DNA of 64,000 nt, from NCBI GenBank assembly GCA_023379805.1, contig JAMCPI010000012.1:31777-95776 (forward strand), written 5' to 3'. How positions within the stretch are numbered: the first letter of the stretch is position 1; each line of letters begins with the position of its first letter. A program made the translations under genes and the position numbers. Origin of the DNA: Nitrososphaerota archaeon. GTDB taxonomy: Archaea; Thermoproteota; Nitrososphaeria; Nitrososphaerales; JACPRH01. The notes beneath the pieces were generated by a model, which did not search any database, had not been told where the DNA came from, and worked only from the letters and a program-made list of their open reading frames with translations. Shown here piece after piece: positions 16,801 through 24,900 of this stretch.

Positions 16801-19660
16801 TGACCCTGTAGGTTCGTTGAGCAGCTTCTCAAGGAACCTTGTTGAATCTCCAGCCGTATCTGCTACTTCCTCATCATTAGCCAGCTATGCTAGAGGTCTT
16901 TCTGATGGTCTTTCATCCATCTCTGACTCTATTCAATCTATGAGTAACCTCGCTAGAGGAATCGGTGATGATGCAGTTCAGTTTGTTGACTCATTATTGT
17001 CTGGTTCTAACTACATACGTGCTATTAGTGATTCTTCAACTGTTTCTGAATTTGTGTCCTCTATGAGCAGTTTCACAAGAGCAGTTAGCAACGAAGCAAT
17101 CCAAGTCTCGGATACGATATCATCAGCTTCGGGATTCGCTAGGTCCGTACAAGAGTCATATTCAGTTAGCGACGCTCTGAGTTCTTTGAATAATCGAGTT
17201 AGAAGTATCGCTGACTCTTCTGCAGTGTCTGAAGTCACGTCTTCGTTGAGCAGTTTTGCTAGAGAAATCAGCGGTGACATGGTTCAAGCTTCAGATGCTG
17301 TAACCTCCATATCCGGTTTCACTAGATCAGCAATAGAGTCTTACTCGGTTAGTGACGCTGTAGGCTCGTTAAGCAGCTTCACTAGAAGCCTCATTGAATC
17401 CCAATTTGTTTCTGACTCCATCTCTTCACTAGGCAGATTTGCTAGGAGTCTCTCTGACAGTCTTTCGCCTATTTCTGACTCTATGGAGTCAAGAAGTGTC
17501 TTTGTCAGGAGTATCAGTGATGATGTTGTTCAAGTCTCCAGCACCGTATCGTACGCTTCAAACCTTGTTAGGTCTGCAATAGAATCGTATTCAGTCAGCG
17601 ACTCTATAAGTTCATTGAGTGATTTCGCTAGAGGCATATCTGACTCTTCGGCAGTTACAGATGCTGTGCAAAGGATGTCGACCTACGCTAGGTTATCCAT
17701 CGAAAATCTAGCGGTTGACGACCCTTCTTCTATGTTTACCTTTATAGCTAGAAGCCTTTCTGAATTCACCAGTATATTTGACGTACCAGCAAGAGCAGTA
17801 AACGCAACACGCATATCATTAGACTACCAGTACGTAACGGCTGAATTAACGCGAACTGCCATGGTGTTCAGAAGCATAAGCGACGCATCGAGCATCGCAA
17901 CTGATACATTCGCTAATTTGGCAAACTCGATCAAACAGGTTACGATATCGGAGATCCTCATCATTTATGACGCGGCTGATAAGATACCATCCTACGTGAG
18001 GACGCTCACTGAAGTCGAGCGGCTAACAGACAGCGTGGATCGAATAGCCAGCCTGCAGAGGTCCTTGACTGATGTACCGCAGATAGCTGAAGCGCTAGAA
18101 AGGTTCACTAGGATTAGCAGATCCATTGCCGAGTCGCCTATGATCGCAGATACAGTGAACCATATTCGATCTGTTGAAAGAATGCTCATTGACACATCCG
18201 GTTGGAGCGACTCTCTCACAAGAATGTATAATGGAGCAAGAAGCATATCTGAAGATTCCCAAATCACAGATGCGCTAAACAAACTCGGATCAAGCGTGGA
18301 GAACATCGTAAAACCCGTCTCAGTCCTGAGGATTTTGGGTGATACTTTCACAGTATCTGAAGAAATATCGAACAATGCGATTTATTTGCGAGGAATTCTA
18401 GATCAGCTTGCAAACAGTGAGGAGTTGGTGAGAAATATAGGCGCTAACATCTCGCTCCTCAACTCACTAAACTTCAGCGATGCGACCAATAAAGTGATAT
18501 CAACTTTCACCGAAATTTCTGAGCAAATTAACTTGTCTGATTCCATGCTACGCGCCTACTCAGCCTCTAGAGCGCTGGTTGACAGCTTATCCATTAACAT
18601 AGTTCAGGACCGCATAGCTACATTCACAAGAACGATGATGGACAATCTGAACATAATCGTAAGTACACTGCATGTGATATTTACCCCATTAGGAAAAGCC
18701 GTTTCGGTTGCGGCAATAATATACTCACCAGAATCTATAAGCGTGAAGGCACCTCTAGTCATTGATGCGACGCATGCGACAAATGCGCTTGTAACAATTA
18801 CAGGTACGGACAAAGCGGCTGAATTCATAATCAGACAAGTAATCGATAACAGCATGCCTGTGGCACCGCCCGGCAAAGTATTGGTTGGAAAACCCGTGGA
18901 AATATCCACTGACAATACCGCTGTATTCACCGCTAAAGTCAGATTATACTACACAGACGATGAACTGCAAAGACGAGGTGTTCAAGCATCGGGGCTTTCA
19001 CTGTACTTCTTCAACGAGAGTTCGAAGCAATGGACAGTTGTCCCAAGCACAGTAAACGAAACCGGGCACTACGTGGAGGCAAGCGTGAATCACCTGAGTC
19101 TTTGGGCTATAATGAACAAACCAGTAACCGCAGGACATTTCGACATTTCCCTTAGCATAGGAAATGTCAAACCAAGCTTCAACAAACTTTCGCTGTTACC
19201 TCACTCAGAGTTATCCACCACCATCACCCTAACTAACATGGGCATCTTCGCAAACAACGTAACTGTAAGACACTTGCTCACAGACACTCAAAGTCGTATC
19301 GTCTGGTCAGGAACACAGACGGTATCTGTCGCAGAGGATCAAACCGTATCACTACCGATAACCATCACAGTCAATGCTCCAGGAAAATACCGCTTAACTT
19401 CTGAAATTACAGCAGGCTGTGACCCGTCAGAACCAACGAGCCACTCCTTCGATAAATACAGCTTAACCTCCGAAGTTAGTGCAAGCTGTGCATCGTCAGA
19501 GCCGTTAAGTCGCACCTTTGATGTTAGTATCGTCGATGTATACGGCTTTATTGTAACGATTCTTCTAACGATTCTAAGTGTCGTTGCGGTTGGAGTATTC
19601 TCGGCGCGTCGCCATTCACCAAGTCATCGTCAAAGGGCAAGATTCGATTATCCGCTTTAG
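13853..19660 (+). CDS. Giant secreted repeat protein with C-terminal membrane anchor
   Basis: The predicted 1935-residue cell-surface protein has these parts. Residues 24-52 are a signal peptide (MKRYARITALVALILIIDAS...ASA). Residues ~53-430 contain three related Ser/Thr-rich beta domains. Residues ~430-1610 are about 55-60 tandem units of almost exactly 20 residues, consensus R-x3-[DE]-x3-[VI]-[ST]-[DE]-x3-R-x5, for example RSLVDTQSVTDALTRVLALT. Residues ~1666-1752 resemble a PGF-pre-PGF-type beta domain (VRLYYTDDELQRRG then LSLYFFNES and WTVVPST), and a beta region plus a transmembrane helix near 1899-1917 ends in basic residues. TATA spacing favours ATG 13853; signal-peptide layout favours ATG 13922. 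Likely roles are S-layer-associated stalk, adhesin or matrix protein; no catalytic motif is seen. Confidence 0.85.
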   Translation: MQDTAIQNVWNRSVHTGLPEASGMKRYARITALVALILIIDASIAPNASAATVTDRTAMVDSSSISIGTSSTTLATLSTSLPTGTNLVVVVVQLSSSSTATINAGSLILQRGGTTLRSNTYAMALASTSPNNQKWWAAVYLDSGAPANSSYTVSATASATGIRADTKILVLGGVSGTQVIGSSTLIGTSATTLATLATSLSAGDNILLSVVETNNQATSARSIAAGGLALKRSTTTLTSNQFAINYAASTTTTARYQTQMLPYLDAGASASPTYSVTAAASSTSSLYGLATIVAISRDATLAAAFTDSASVSILTTDTTIGSLSSTFSSGGSVIVIGAEQFDNTATGTRTSAAGNNRLQQNSNTTTQTSNQFTLNFPANAGNDDGKGFALLNRFTGVPSSPTYTVLAKNSATGVNGETKLLAIRAGLLYSQDVSDGFTTSDASDRQYIAPRSASDGITVSDAVSGVRNVPRSAADSVNASGALSRGATLQRSWNDAFSIADVADRFVSATRQLLDSFASSDSILRIVNFPRNALESFTVSESSVRSLILYRISTETTSITDTSARALVLTRGINESISSSDSVSRLYQGIRSFTETITATDSLDRSFVGARDIAETVNISDSVSRFLQLSRSLVDTQSVTDALTRVLALTRNIGESTAYTDVVDRIYTGTRSAADSSLITDQVVRITSLSRAAADAMGLSDSMERSLSEVRAASELTGISENIVGLPNFIRVTADVSAITDTLSRATTIVRSVNEAQYFTESVNRYLLIIRAASDISTLTDTIQQVVNLQRSITETPQISDTLSRLVAFPRAMADTYSVSDVAASFVGFVRVVSDDLVQVSDAISSASSFVRSATETYSVSDSLDSLSSLVRRLTDSSTVTAATFTLSGFAREISNDAVQVSSTFSSASIFVRSATETYMVSDALDSLGIFVRDVTDFATISDAASSLNIFARGVNNEMIQASDAITSIAGFTRAAVESYSVTDPVGSLSSFSRNLVESPAVSATSSSLASYARGLSDGLSSISDSIQSMSNLARGIGDDAVQFVDSLLSGSNYIRAISDSSTVSEFVSSMSSFTRAVSNEAIQVSDTISSASGFARSVQESYSVSDALSSLNNRVRSIADSSAVSEVTSSLSSFAREISGDMVQASDAVTSISGFTRSAIESYSVSDAVGSLSSFTRSLIESQFVSDSISSLGRFARSLSDSLSPISDSMESRSVFVRSISDDVVQVSSTVSYASNLVRSAIESYSVSDSISSLSDFARGISDSSAVTDAVQRMSTYARLSIENLAVDDPSSMFTFIARSLSEFTSIFDVPARAVNATRISLDYQYVTAELTRTAMVFRSISDASSIATDTFANLANSIKQVTISEILIIYDAADKIPSYVRTLTEVERLTDSVDRIASLQRSLTDVPQIAEALERFTRISRSIAESPMIADTVNHIRSVERMLIDTSGWSDSLTRMYNGARSISEDSQITDALNKLGSSVENIVKPVSVLRILGDTFTVSEEISNNAIYLRGILDQLANSEELVRNIGANISLLNSLNFSDATNKVISTFTEISEQINLSDSMLRAYSASRALVDSLSINIVQDRIATFTRTMMDNLNIIVSTLHVIFTPLGKAVSVAAIIYSPESISVKAPLVIDATHATNALVTITGTDKAAEFIIRQVIDNSMPVAPPGKVLVGKPVEISTDNTAVFTAKVRLYYTDDELQRRGVQASGLSLYFFNESSKQWTVVPSTVNETGHYVEASVNHLSLWAIMNKPVTAGHFDISLSIGNVKPSFNKLSLLPHSELSTTITLTNMGIFANNVTVRHLLTDTQSRIVWSGTQTVSVAEDQTVSLPITITVNAPGKYRLTSEITAGCDPSEPTSHSFDKYSLTSEVSASCASSEPLSRTFDVSIVDVYGFIVTILLTILSVVAVGVFSARRHSPSHRQRARFDYPL
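15145..18680 (+). repeat. Tandem 60-bp coding repeat array
   Basis: Inside the giant surface-protein gene, the code repeats with a 60-bp (20-codon) period for about 3.5 kb. Units differ strongly at DNA level but keep Arg at position 1, an acid at 5, Ser/Thr-Asp/Glu at 10-11 and often Arg at 15. A middle block (about 16330-17660) has more similar units of the AVESYSVSD/SNDAVQVSS type, implying more recent duplication there. Confidence 0.8.
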
Positions 19661-19959
19661 GGGAATGTTGGGCGACTTTTGTAATTCTGGAAATACAGTA
19701 CAAATGGCTTCTTAACCAGCCGATAAAAGTGATTGCGGGAATAAATCTGATATTCTTCAGCGCTTTTTCCTCGAATTACCACTATTTTATTGAGATTTGC
19801 AAGGTTTCTGTTTCCTAGCTTAGGTTAGCTTGGGTTAGAAGGAATGTCTTAATCTGGTAAACATCGAAAATTTTAGAAATAAATCTTGTATTACAGCCTC
19901 AAAATGCTTATACATCGATCACATTAGTATCAGCTGTTTACTGTGTCGCCTGTTAATCA

Positions 19960-20250
19960 TTATTGAGGTGCTTGGCTGGTACTTTTAGACTCGGTTTGCC
20001 CAGTTTTAGTCTTCTTGCGAGAGTGTCTTGTAATGCTTTCTGTCTTAGGTTTCCCACTTTTTGGCTTGATTATATCGAGAAGCAGCTGAGCTATAGAGAT
20101 AGCTGCGAGAACCATCCCAGCGTAGAAGCTGAGCGCAGTGATGATTGCCAGAAGTGAAAGGCCCTGTGATACAAACGTCAAGATAGCGAATGTAATAAAC
20201 CAAAAAACGCCAAATAAAGCCCAAGCGTTGACAAGTGTTTGGTGCTTCAT
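19960..20250 (-). CDS. Small membrane protein with basic tail
   Basis: A 96-residue protein starts at ATG 20250, which overlaps the stop of the upstream gene by 4 bp (ATGA). Two hydrophobic helices (roughly residues 8-30 and 35-60) are followed by a Lys/Ser/Thr-rich cytoplasmic tail. It is not recognised. The overlap shows translational coupling with the gene at 20247-20600, so the two small membrane proteins may form one complex. A longer frame reaches upstream to 20367 but lies inside the neighbour. Confidence 0.6.
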   Translation of the reverse strand: MKHQTLVNAWALFGVFWFITFAILTFVSQGLSLLAIITALSFYAGMVLAAISIAQLLLDIIKPKSGKPKTESITRHSRKKTKTGQTESKSTSQAPQ

Positions 20251-20600
20251 TTGTTCATTCTTCTCCTTATCCAAATAGCTAGGCTGATAGCGACTACTGC
20301 AGCGTAGCCAATGTAATATGGTGTTAGGTCTCCAACTGCCCCAACATATACCGGTATGAGACCCCACCGCATCACAACAATACTAAGCTGATCCGAGAGA
20401 TTAAGTAACTCAACAGTTCCATGCGTAGTTCTTCCACTCTGACTTATTTCAGCAATTGTTGAGAGCACGGACGGCGCGTAACCTAGTATGAAATACCAGA
20501 ATACAATATGGATGAGATTAGCTAGCGCGAATATACCGATGGCTTGAGCGAATAGCGCATTTCTAATTTTTTTCCGTTCAGCCATACGCAATACTGCCAC
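20247..20600 (-). CDS. Small two-helix membrane protein
   Basis: The predicted protein is 117 aa with transmembrane helices near residues 15-42 and 84-108. Between them lies an extracytoplasmic loop, and RRRMNK forms a basic C-terminus. ATG 20600 or ATG 20585 (MAERKKIRN) may be the start; the latter leaves a compact basic N-terminus. No family is recognised. It is first gene of a two-gene operon with the 96-aa membrane protein. Confidence 0.55.
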   Translation of the reverse strand: MAVLRMAERKKIRNALFAQAIGIFALANLIHIVFWYFILGYAPSVLSTIAEISQSGRTTHGTVELLNLSDQLSIVVMRWGLIPVYVGAVGDLTPYYIGYAAVVAISLAIWIRRRMNK

Positions 20601-20759
20601 TGTAGCTGCTTATATCTTTAGAACCCCAAATTAGCCGTGATACAAAGAACAACGCTCTATTCTGGAATATTTTGATGATATTCAAACCACTTTTATCCGA
20701 GAAATAGAAACCTCTCACTAATACGAGTTTAATGTGATGACTCATTTTGAAGTAATATA

Positions 20760-21252
20760 ATGTCAAACGAAGATCAAACTAAAACAATGCGGAATTATGC
20801 GAGCATGTTCAACGCTGCTTATTTTGCTGATAAGCAAGAAGTGAGGAAAACAGAAGTTTGTTTGGATCATTATATCGGTTGGTGAGAGAGCTTGAATCTG
20901 TCTCAGATAATTGCCTTAAATCAATTGATGAGCGCGATATAAATACGGTTACAGCTGGTTTGGAGGCAACCGGTATACATCCAAATATTGAAGTGACTGA
21001 AACCAGTAGATGATACAACATTAAGGTTAGGCGATGCTTGTTTGCAGGATGCGAAAATGGTATGCGCAAACGGTTGAAACCTGTAGATGTTCCTTGTATT
21101 GTAACTTACGCTATTGCCCAACATTTGTTGCAAAATAATCCGGGAAAAGAGTTTACATCTGTCCTTCTTCTTACCTCGAAGAAGGTACTGAAACATCTAC
21201 CATATACTATCTGTACGAGTGCGAGGAGAGGTTTTTCAACCTCGAAAAATGA
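20760..21252 (+). pseudogene. Decayed single gene, two frameshifts and an in-frame TGA
   Basis: Joined across frames, this stretch reads as one protein of about 160 residues. It starts at ATG 20760 (MSNEDQTKTMRNYAS), shifts frame near 20855 into SLFGSLYRLVRELES, and continues to IEVTETSR. It then meets TGA (21011-21013) and goes on in the same frame as YNIKVRRCLFAGCENG and PVDVPCIVTYAIAQHLL. A second shift occurs near 21165, into YLEEGTETSTIYYLYE, ending CEERFFNLEK. The second half has Cys residues and a pattern like small-molecule-binding sensory domains, but I cannot name the family. A TATA-like TAATATAA lies just before the ATG. Either decay or local sequence error is possible. Confidence 0.6.
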
Positions 21253-21632
21253 TCAAGGCTGAGAAAGATACGAAAACAACTTTTAAAGACTGAGTAATGA
21301 TGCGTTATTTGTAATGATGTACCAGAACTCAAGTATGAGATTAACCAGATGCCTATGACGTAACTTGTATTGGTTATACTTGCTCTTCGTCCTTTTCGAA
21401 ACCCTTAGAACTGTTGCGATCGATATTGGGGTGAACTTGTATTGGCGGAACATGTTGGCATATGCTCTGATGATGAGTTTGTCACTAATACCTACATCCC
21501 ACAGACCAATACCGCAGCAATTACCGTTATCTTTCTTGTAAGCGACAAATCCGAACAGGTGTAAGATAAGACATGAATTCATAAAAGTTATGAGATTTCG
21601 GTAATACAATCACTAATATTGTTTAAAATCTG
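21253..21632. other. Region with one uncertain ORF
   Basis: A 108-codon minus-strand frame at 21283-21609 contains a stretch (GISDKLIIRAYANMFRQYKF and beyond) with some protein character but no family I recognise. It sits beside the tRNA gene. I treat it as unproven. Confidence 0.25.
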
Positions 21633-21738
21633 CGGGCCTGCCGGGATTTGAACCCGGGGCATCCGGATTAAAAGTGTCGCCGAGTAGAGGTGGTTATCCT
21701 CTTCTCGCCGGCGCTCTTCCTAGCTGAGCTACAGGCCC
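21633..21738 (-). tRNA. tRNA-Lys (anticodon TTT) with 32-nt intron
   Basis: On the minus strand the acceptor arms GGGCCTG/CAGGCCC, D-stem GCTC/GAGC, anticodon loop C-T-TTT-A-A and T-arm CCGGG-TTCAAAT-CCCGG are all present. The discriminator is G, usual for archaeal tRNA-Lys, and CCA is not encoded. The anticodon stem closes as CCGG-A with T-CCGG only after removal of a 32-nt intron between positions 30 and 31, giving a 74-nt mature tRNA. Confidence 0.88.
21676..21707 (-). other. tRNA intron at non-canonical position 30/31
   Basis: The 32-nt insertion interrupts the 5' side of the anticodon stem, not the usual 37/38 site. It folds on itself: CGAG with CTCG and AGAGG with CCTCT around an ATAACCA loop, as expected for a bulge-helix-bulge intron. 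The 30/31 placement follows because A31 pairs with T39 whereas the preceding C would not. Confidence 0.7.
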
Positions 21739-21813
21739 ACTCAGAACGTGGTTACCCATCAGTCTATGTCTATATTACAGTTTTCTCGATTCCACCCATT
21801 GATTGTGGCTAAG

Positions 21814-23406
21814 CTAGTTAACGGGGTTTTGCTGTGTCTTCGGCGGTGCGTTCAGAGTTGCTGGGGCTGTCAGGTCTTGTATCCATGTGCCTGTTTCTAC
21901 GCTGCTCCAGTAGAACCATCCGATCATTCCTTTGGTTTGGAACAGGGCTATGCTGTTCTTTATCCATTGCTGGTCGATGTCCCCTGGGCTGTTTCCGGAT
22001 ATGCCTCCGAACTCTCCTATTTCGAACAGCTGCTTCGGATACTTCTGCTGTGCCTGTTCGATCCATGTAGGGTCAGGTGTGCACGGGGATCCCGGGGGCC
22101 CGGCTATGTTGCTCCAGTAGTTTTGGAGTGTTTGCGGATCCGACCAGCAGGCGGCGTATGTGCCTGTTCTAGAGCTGGTTCGGTATACTGCGCGGTACCA
22201 GTGTAGTGAGCTGACGATTTTCGGGTCGCTCCACGGCTTGAATCTCACGTAATACTCGAAGGACGGTGCCTCTTCAGCGAATATGATGCGGTTGTCCCCA
22301 TCGTTTCTCAGAGCTTGGGTTGTTTCAGCTATTCGTTGATACCAACCGTCATGTAATATGCTGCTTTCATACTGTGAGGTGTAGGCGCAGTAGGTGGGTT
22401 CATTCATGATGTCAAACCCGATTACTCGCGGGTTGCTACGTGTCATCTCAGAGATTTTCAGCCACAGGTTCGTTAGATGCGCGTGTCCAGATGCACCGCT
22501 TGTCAAGTATGAGGTGGTGTAGAAGCCTGTGCTGAAGTCGCTTTCATATGTTCCGGGTGGACCGCAGTACTGGGCGCCTAGGAAGCGTTTCAGGCTCTGG
22601 GCATGCGCGGGAATTTTAGCATCAGCGTGAAGTTTAACCACGACGTTTACGTTGTTCTGCGTCAAGTTGCCGATCTGCCACATCATCAGCTGCAGCTCAG
22701 TGTAGTTGTAGGTGTATACTGAAGGACTCAAGCTGTTCTCTAGGGCACCCCACTCCTTCACAAGCTTCACAGTGTTGAAGCCCGCTTTCCTTATGTTGAG
22801 CGCATCAACCGTATAGTTGCCTGACTGGAAGCTCTCAGGAATATCCCCGTAGTTGACACCGATCATCGTAAACTTGCGCCCAGACGTATCCACCAGCTGC
22901 CCGTCAACAATGTCGACAGTGTAAACAGTTCTCCCCGACCAAGGCGTTGTAACAGTTGTCGTGGTGGTCCGGGTCTCAATTATGGTTGTGGTCTTAACCT
23001 TGGTTGCGGTGCTGGTCTTGGTAATTGTTGATGTCGTCGGGATCGTTGTTGTGGTTGTTTTTGTGCTAGTTTTGGTGAAGGGCGCTGTCTTAGTTGAGGT
23101 TGAGGTTGTGGTTGCAGTGCTGGTCGCAGTGATGACTGTAGTGGTTGTAGATGTAGCCTGAGCCGGGAGCTGAGTTGGCGTAGCGGTGACCGTGAGAGTT
23201 GTCGTAGTCGCGCTTGAATCGATCTTCACCATCGTACCGTTTTCGATCCGAGTAACCGAAGTAGTTGACATAGAAGTAACCGTCACAACTGAGGTATCAG
23301 CCGCTGCGTCCGTAGTTGCCGCAGTACCTGCCTGATAGCCGATCACTGAAGCCAATACCACTACCGTGACAAATGCAGACACCAAAGGCAAGCCTTGCTT
23401 AACCAA
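21814..23406 (-). CDS. Secreted GH5-family glycoside hydrolase with Thr-rich linker
   Basis: This is a predicted extracellular cellulase/mannanase-type enzyme of 530 aa. Residues 1-30 form a signal peptide. Residues ~35-155 are an extreme Thr/Ser-rich linker, likely O-glycosylated. The remainder is a GH5-type (beta/alpha)8 domain. FDIMNEP puts the acid/base at E336, LHWY gives H402, and FEIGEFGG gives the nucleophile E465. TMIGVNYGD and KLVKEWG are typical of the barrel start. Start is TTG 23406. Exact substrate is not determinable. It suggests the organism attacks polysaccharides outside the cell. The gene is monocistronic. Confidence 0.88.
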   Translation of the reverse strand: MVKQGLPLVSAFVTVVVLASVIGYQAGTAATTDAAADTSVVTVTSMSTTSVTRIENGTMVKIDSSATTTTLTVTATPTQLPAQATSTTTTVITATSTATTTSTSTKTAPFTKTSTKTTTTTIPTTSTITKTSTATKVKTTTIIETRTTTTTVTTPWSGRTVYTVDIVDGQLVDTSGRKFTMIGVNYGDIPESFQSGNYTVDALNIRKAGFNTVKLVKEWGALENSLSPSVYTYNYTELQLMMWQIGNLTQNNVNVVVKLHADAKIPAHAQSLKRFLGAQYCGPPGTYESDFSTGFYTTSYLTSGASGHAHLTNLWLKISEMTRSNPRVIGFDIMNEPTYCAYTSQYESSILHDGWYQRIAETTQALRNDGDNRIIFAEEAPSFEYYVRFKPWSDPKIVSSLHWYRAVYRTSSRTGTYAACWSDPQTLQNYWSNIAGPPGSPCTPDPTWIEQAQQKYPKQLFEIGEFGGISGNSPGDIDQQWIKNSIALFQTKGMIGWFYWSSVETGTWIQDLTAPATLNAPPKTQQNPVN

Positions 23407-24073
23407 TTTATCATACTATAAGTGGAAAGTTGGAGATAAGCCTTGACCAAAATAACCCAAATCAACCCAATAAATATCTGGCATCCACGACTAGAAAAGA
23501 AAGAACAATACCCACCGCCAAAATAATGATGCTTATTCACAAGACATCCTAACAAACCCTCCATGAGACAATGAGATTACGCATGCAACACCAGATCTGC
23601 AGAGAACATATCCAAGATCATCAATCTGCCACCAGCAGAACAAGAGCGGAAACAGCGAAAAGCCAAGCCAAGATGTCAGAACCACCTCCAACATATTCAA
23701 GCTGATAGAACCAGTTCGAAATCTTCTATCTACCCATTTTGTTCCATAACTCCACTTCACAGTGTAGACTCATGCACTCGTGCGCCGGCGCCACTGCTGC
23801 CATTGGCCGAGGGAGGGATATATAAAGCGAGAAAAAGTGCGCAAGAATCCAGCTGCAGTTCTAAGCGATCTGCTTGGACGACTGCTCTTGGCTTGCTGTG
23901 TTTGCCAAAAGACTTTGTTCTGTTTGCAAGACTATTCCCGAAGTTTTTCCTGTGATTTTATGTTAGTATTGTGTGTGCTGCTGGCTAGAGTACTGTTTGC
24001 TGTATCAGATTTGTTGGGTTTATACAAGGCTTGACAGTAGATCCCAAAGGTATTTTGGTTAGGTTGATGTGGG
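23407..24073. other. Intergenic region with promoter and long leader
   Basis: No gene is recognised. A clear TATA box (GATATATAAAG, 23817-23827) lies about 250 nt before the TTG start of the next plus-strand gene, leaving a long G/T-rich leader. Part of the leader (about 23918-24020) resembles the leader at 56817-56915. Confidence 0.45.
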
Positions 24074-24886
24074 TTGAAGGGTTTGAAGTCTTCATCTGCT
24101 AGGTGGGTTTTGGTTGCTGCCGGGCTCTGCTTGTTATTGGGCGTCGCTGTTGTTCTGTTCCTCGCGGTGGGTGGCGCTGGGCGTGGACCTATTTCTTCTA
24201 ACGGTGCTGATGGGGTTTCTGGTGAACCATTGATTAAGCTTCAGGTTAGGTCAGATAGGTCTCTTTATGGTGTAGGTGATGCTTTGCATGTTGAGGGGAC
24301 TGTGGCCGCGGCTGCAAATGCAGGTGGCTTGGTGGAGATTGGGGTTGTTGATCCTGAGGGGCGGTTGTGGGCTTTTGATACTGTGAAGTTGAGTGGTGCG
24401 GCTGGCAACGCTTCGGCTTTTTCAGCTAGTTTTCGCGCAGTTAAAGAAGAAGATCAGGCCGGCGTTTATCTTATTCAAGCAAGGTTCGGCGGGGTTAAGG
24501 CGAATGCGTCCTTCCTCGTTTCGACTTCTAACGGTTTAACAGCGGAGGTTCATGGTCTCAATCTGCAGGGTGATGGCGGTATCGGAGGCGAGGTTCGGAG
24601 CAGGAGGGTAGGCGATACGTTGATGGTCACGGGTTCTGTTACTAATCTTGCGAAGGTATCCAGCGATCTGTCGTTTGTAGTTGAGCTGCGGAATGCGAGT
24701 AGCAGCCTAGTTGAGTCCGGTTACGTCGGTACCACTGTTCCGGATGGTGGCGAGAAGGCTCTAACGGTTGGCTGGCCAGCTAAATCTGAAGGCATCTACA
24801 CCATCTATGCATATGTGCAGAATGATGCTCAGAGCCGACGCATCATCTCAAATATCGCTACTCTCACAATCCGAGTCCAAAACTAA
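24074..24886 (+). CDS. Secreted or anchored protein with two Ig-like beta domains
   Basis: The 270-residue protein begins with an N-terminal hydrophobic helix (residues ~10-32). Two beta-sandwich-type segments follow: LQVRSDRSLYGVGDALHVEG (~52-155) and a repeat of the same strand pattern with GDTLMVTGSVTNL (~165-268). VGD...V.G is typical of secreted archaeal adhesion or stress-response beta domains (CARDB/macroglobulin-like). Start is TTG 24074, with no in-frame ATG near. No catalytic motif is seen. It probably faces the outside of the cell. Confidence 0.6.
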   Translation: MKGLKSSSARWVLVAAGLCLLLGVAVVLFLAVGGAGRGPISSNGADGVSGEPLIKLQVRSDRSLYGVGDALHVEGTVAAAANAGGLVEIGVVDPEGRLWAFDTVKLSGAAGNASAFSASFRAVKEEDQAGVYLIQARFGGVKANASFLVSTSNGLTAEVHGLNLQGDGGIGGEVRSRRVGDTLMVTGSVTNLAKVSSDLSFVVELRNASSSLVESGYVGTTVPDGGEKALTVGWPAKSEGIYTIYAYVQNDAQSRRIISNIATLTIRVQN

Positions 24887-24900
24887 GTTAGGTAGAATGG

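Noticed and set aside
22961..23161. Val-rich frame opposite the GH5 linker
   Set aside because: It is the antisense of the Thr-repeat codons (ACN/GTN) and not a gene.
23780..24034. 84-codon Cys/Leu-rich plus-strand frame
   Set aside because: It overlaps the TATA box and long leader, has biased T/G composition and no domain; more likely leader RNA.
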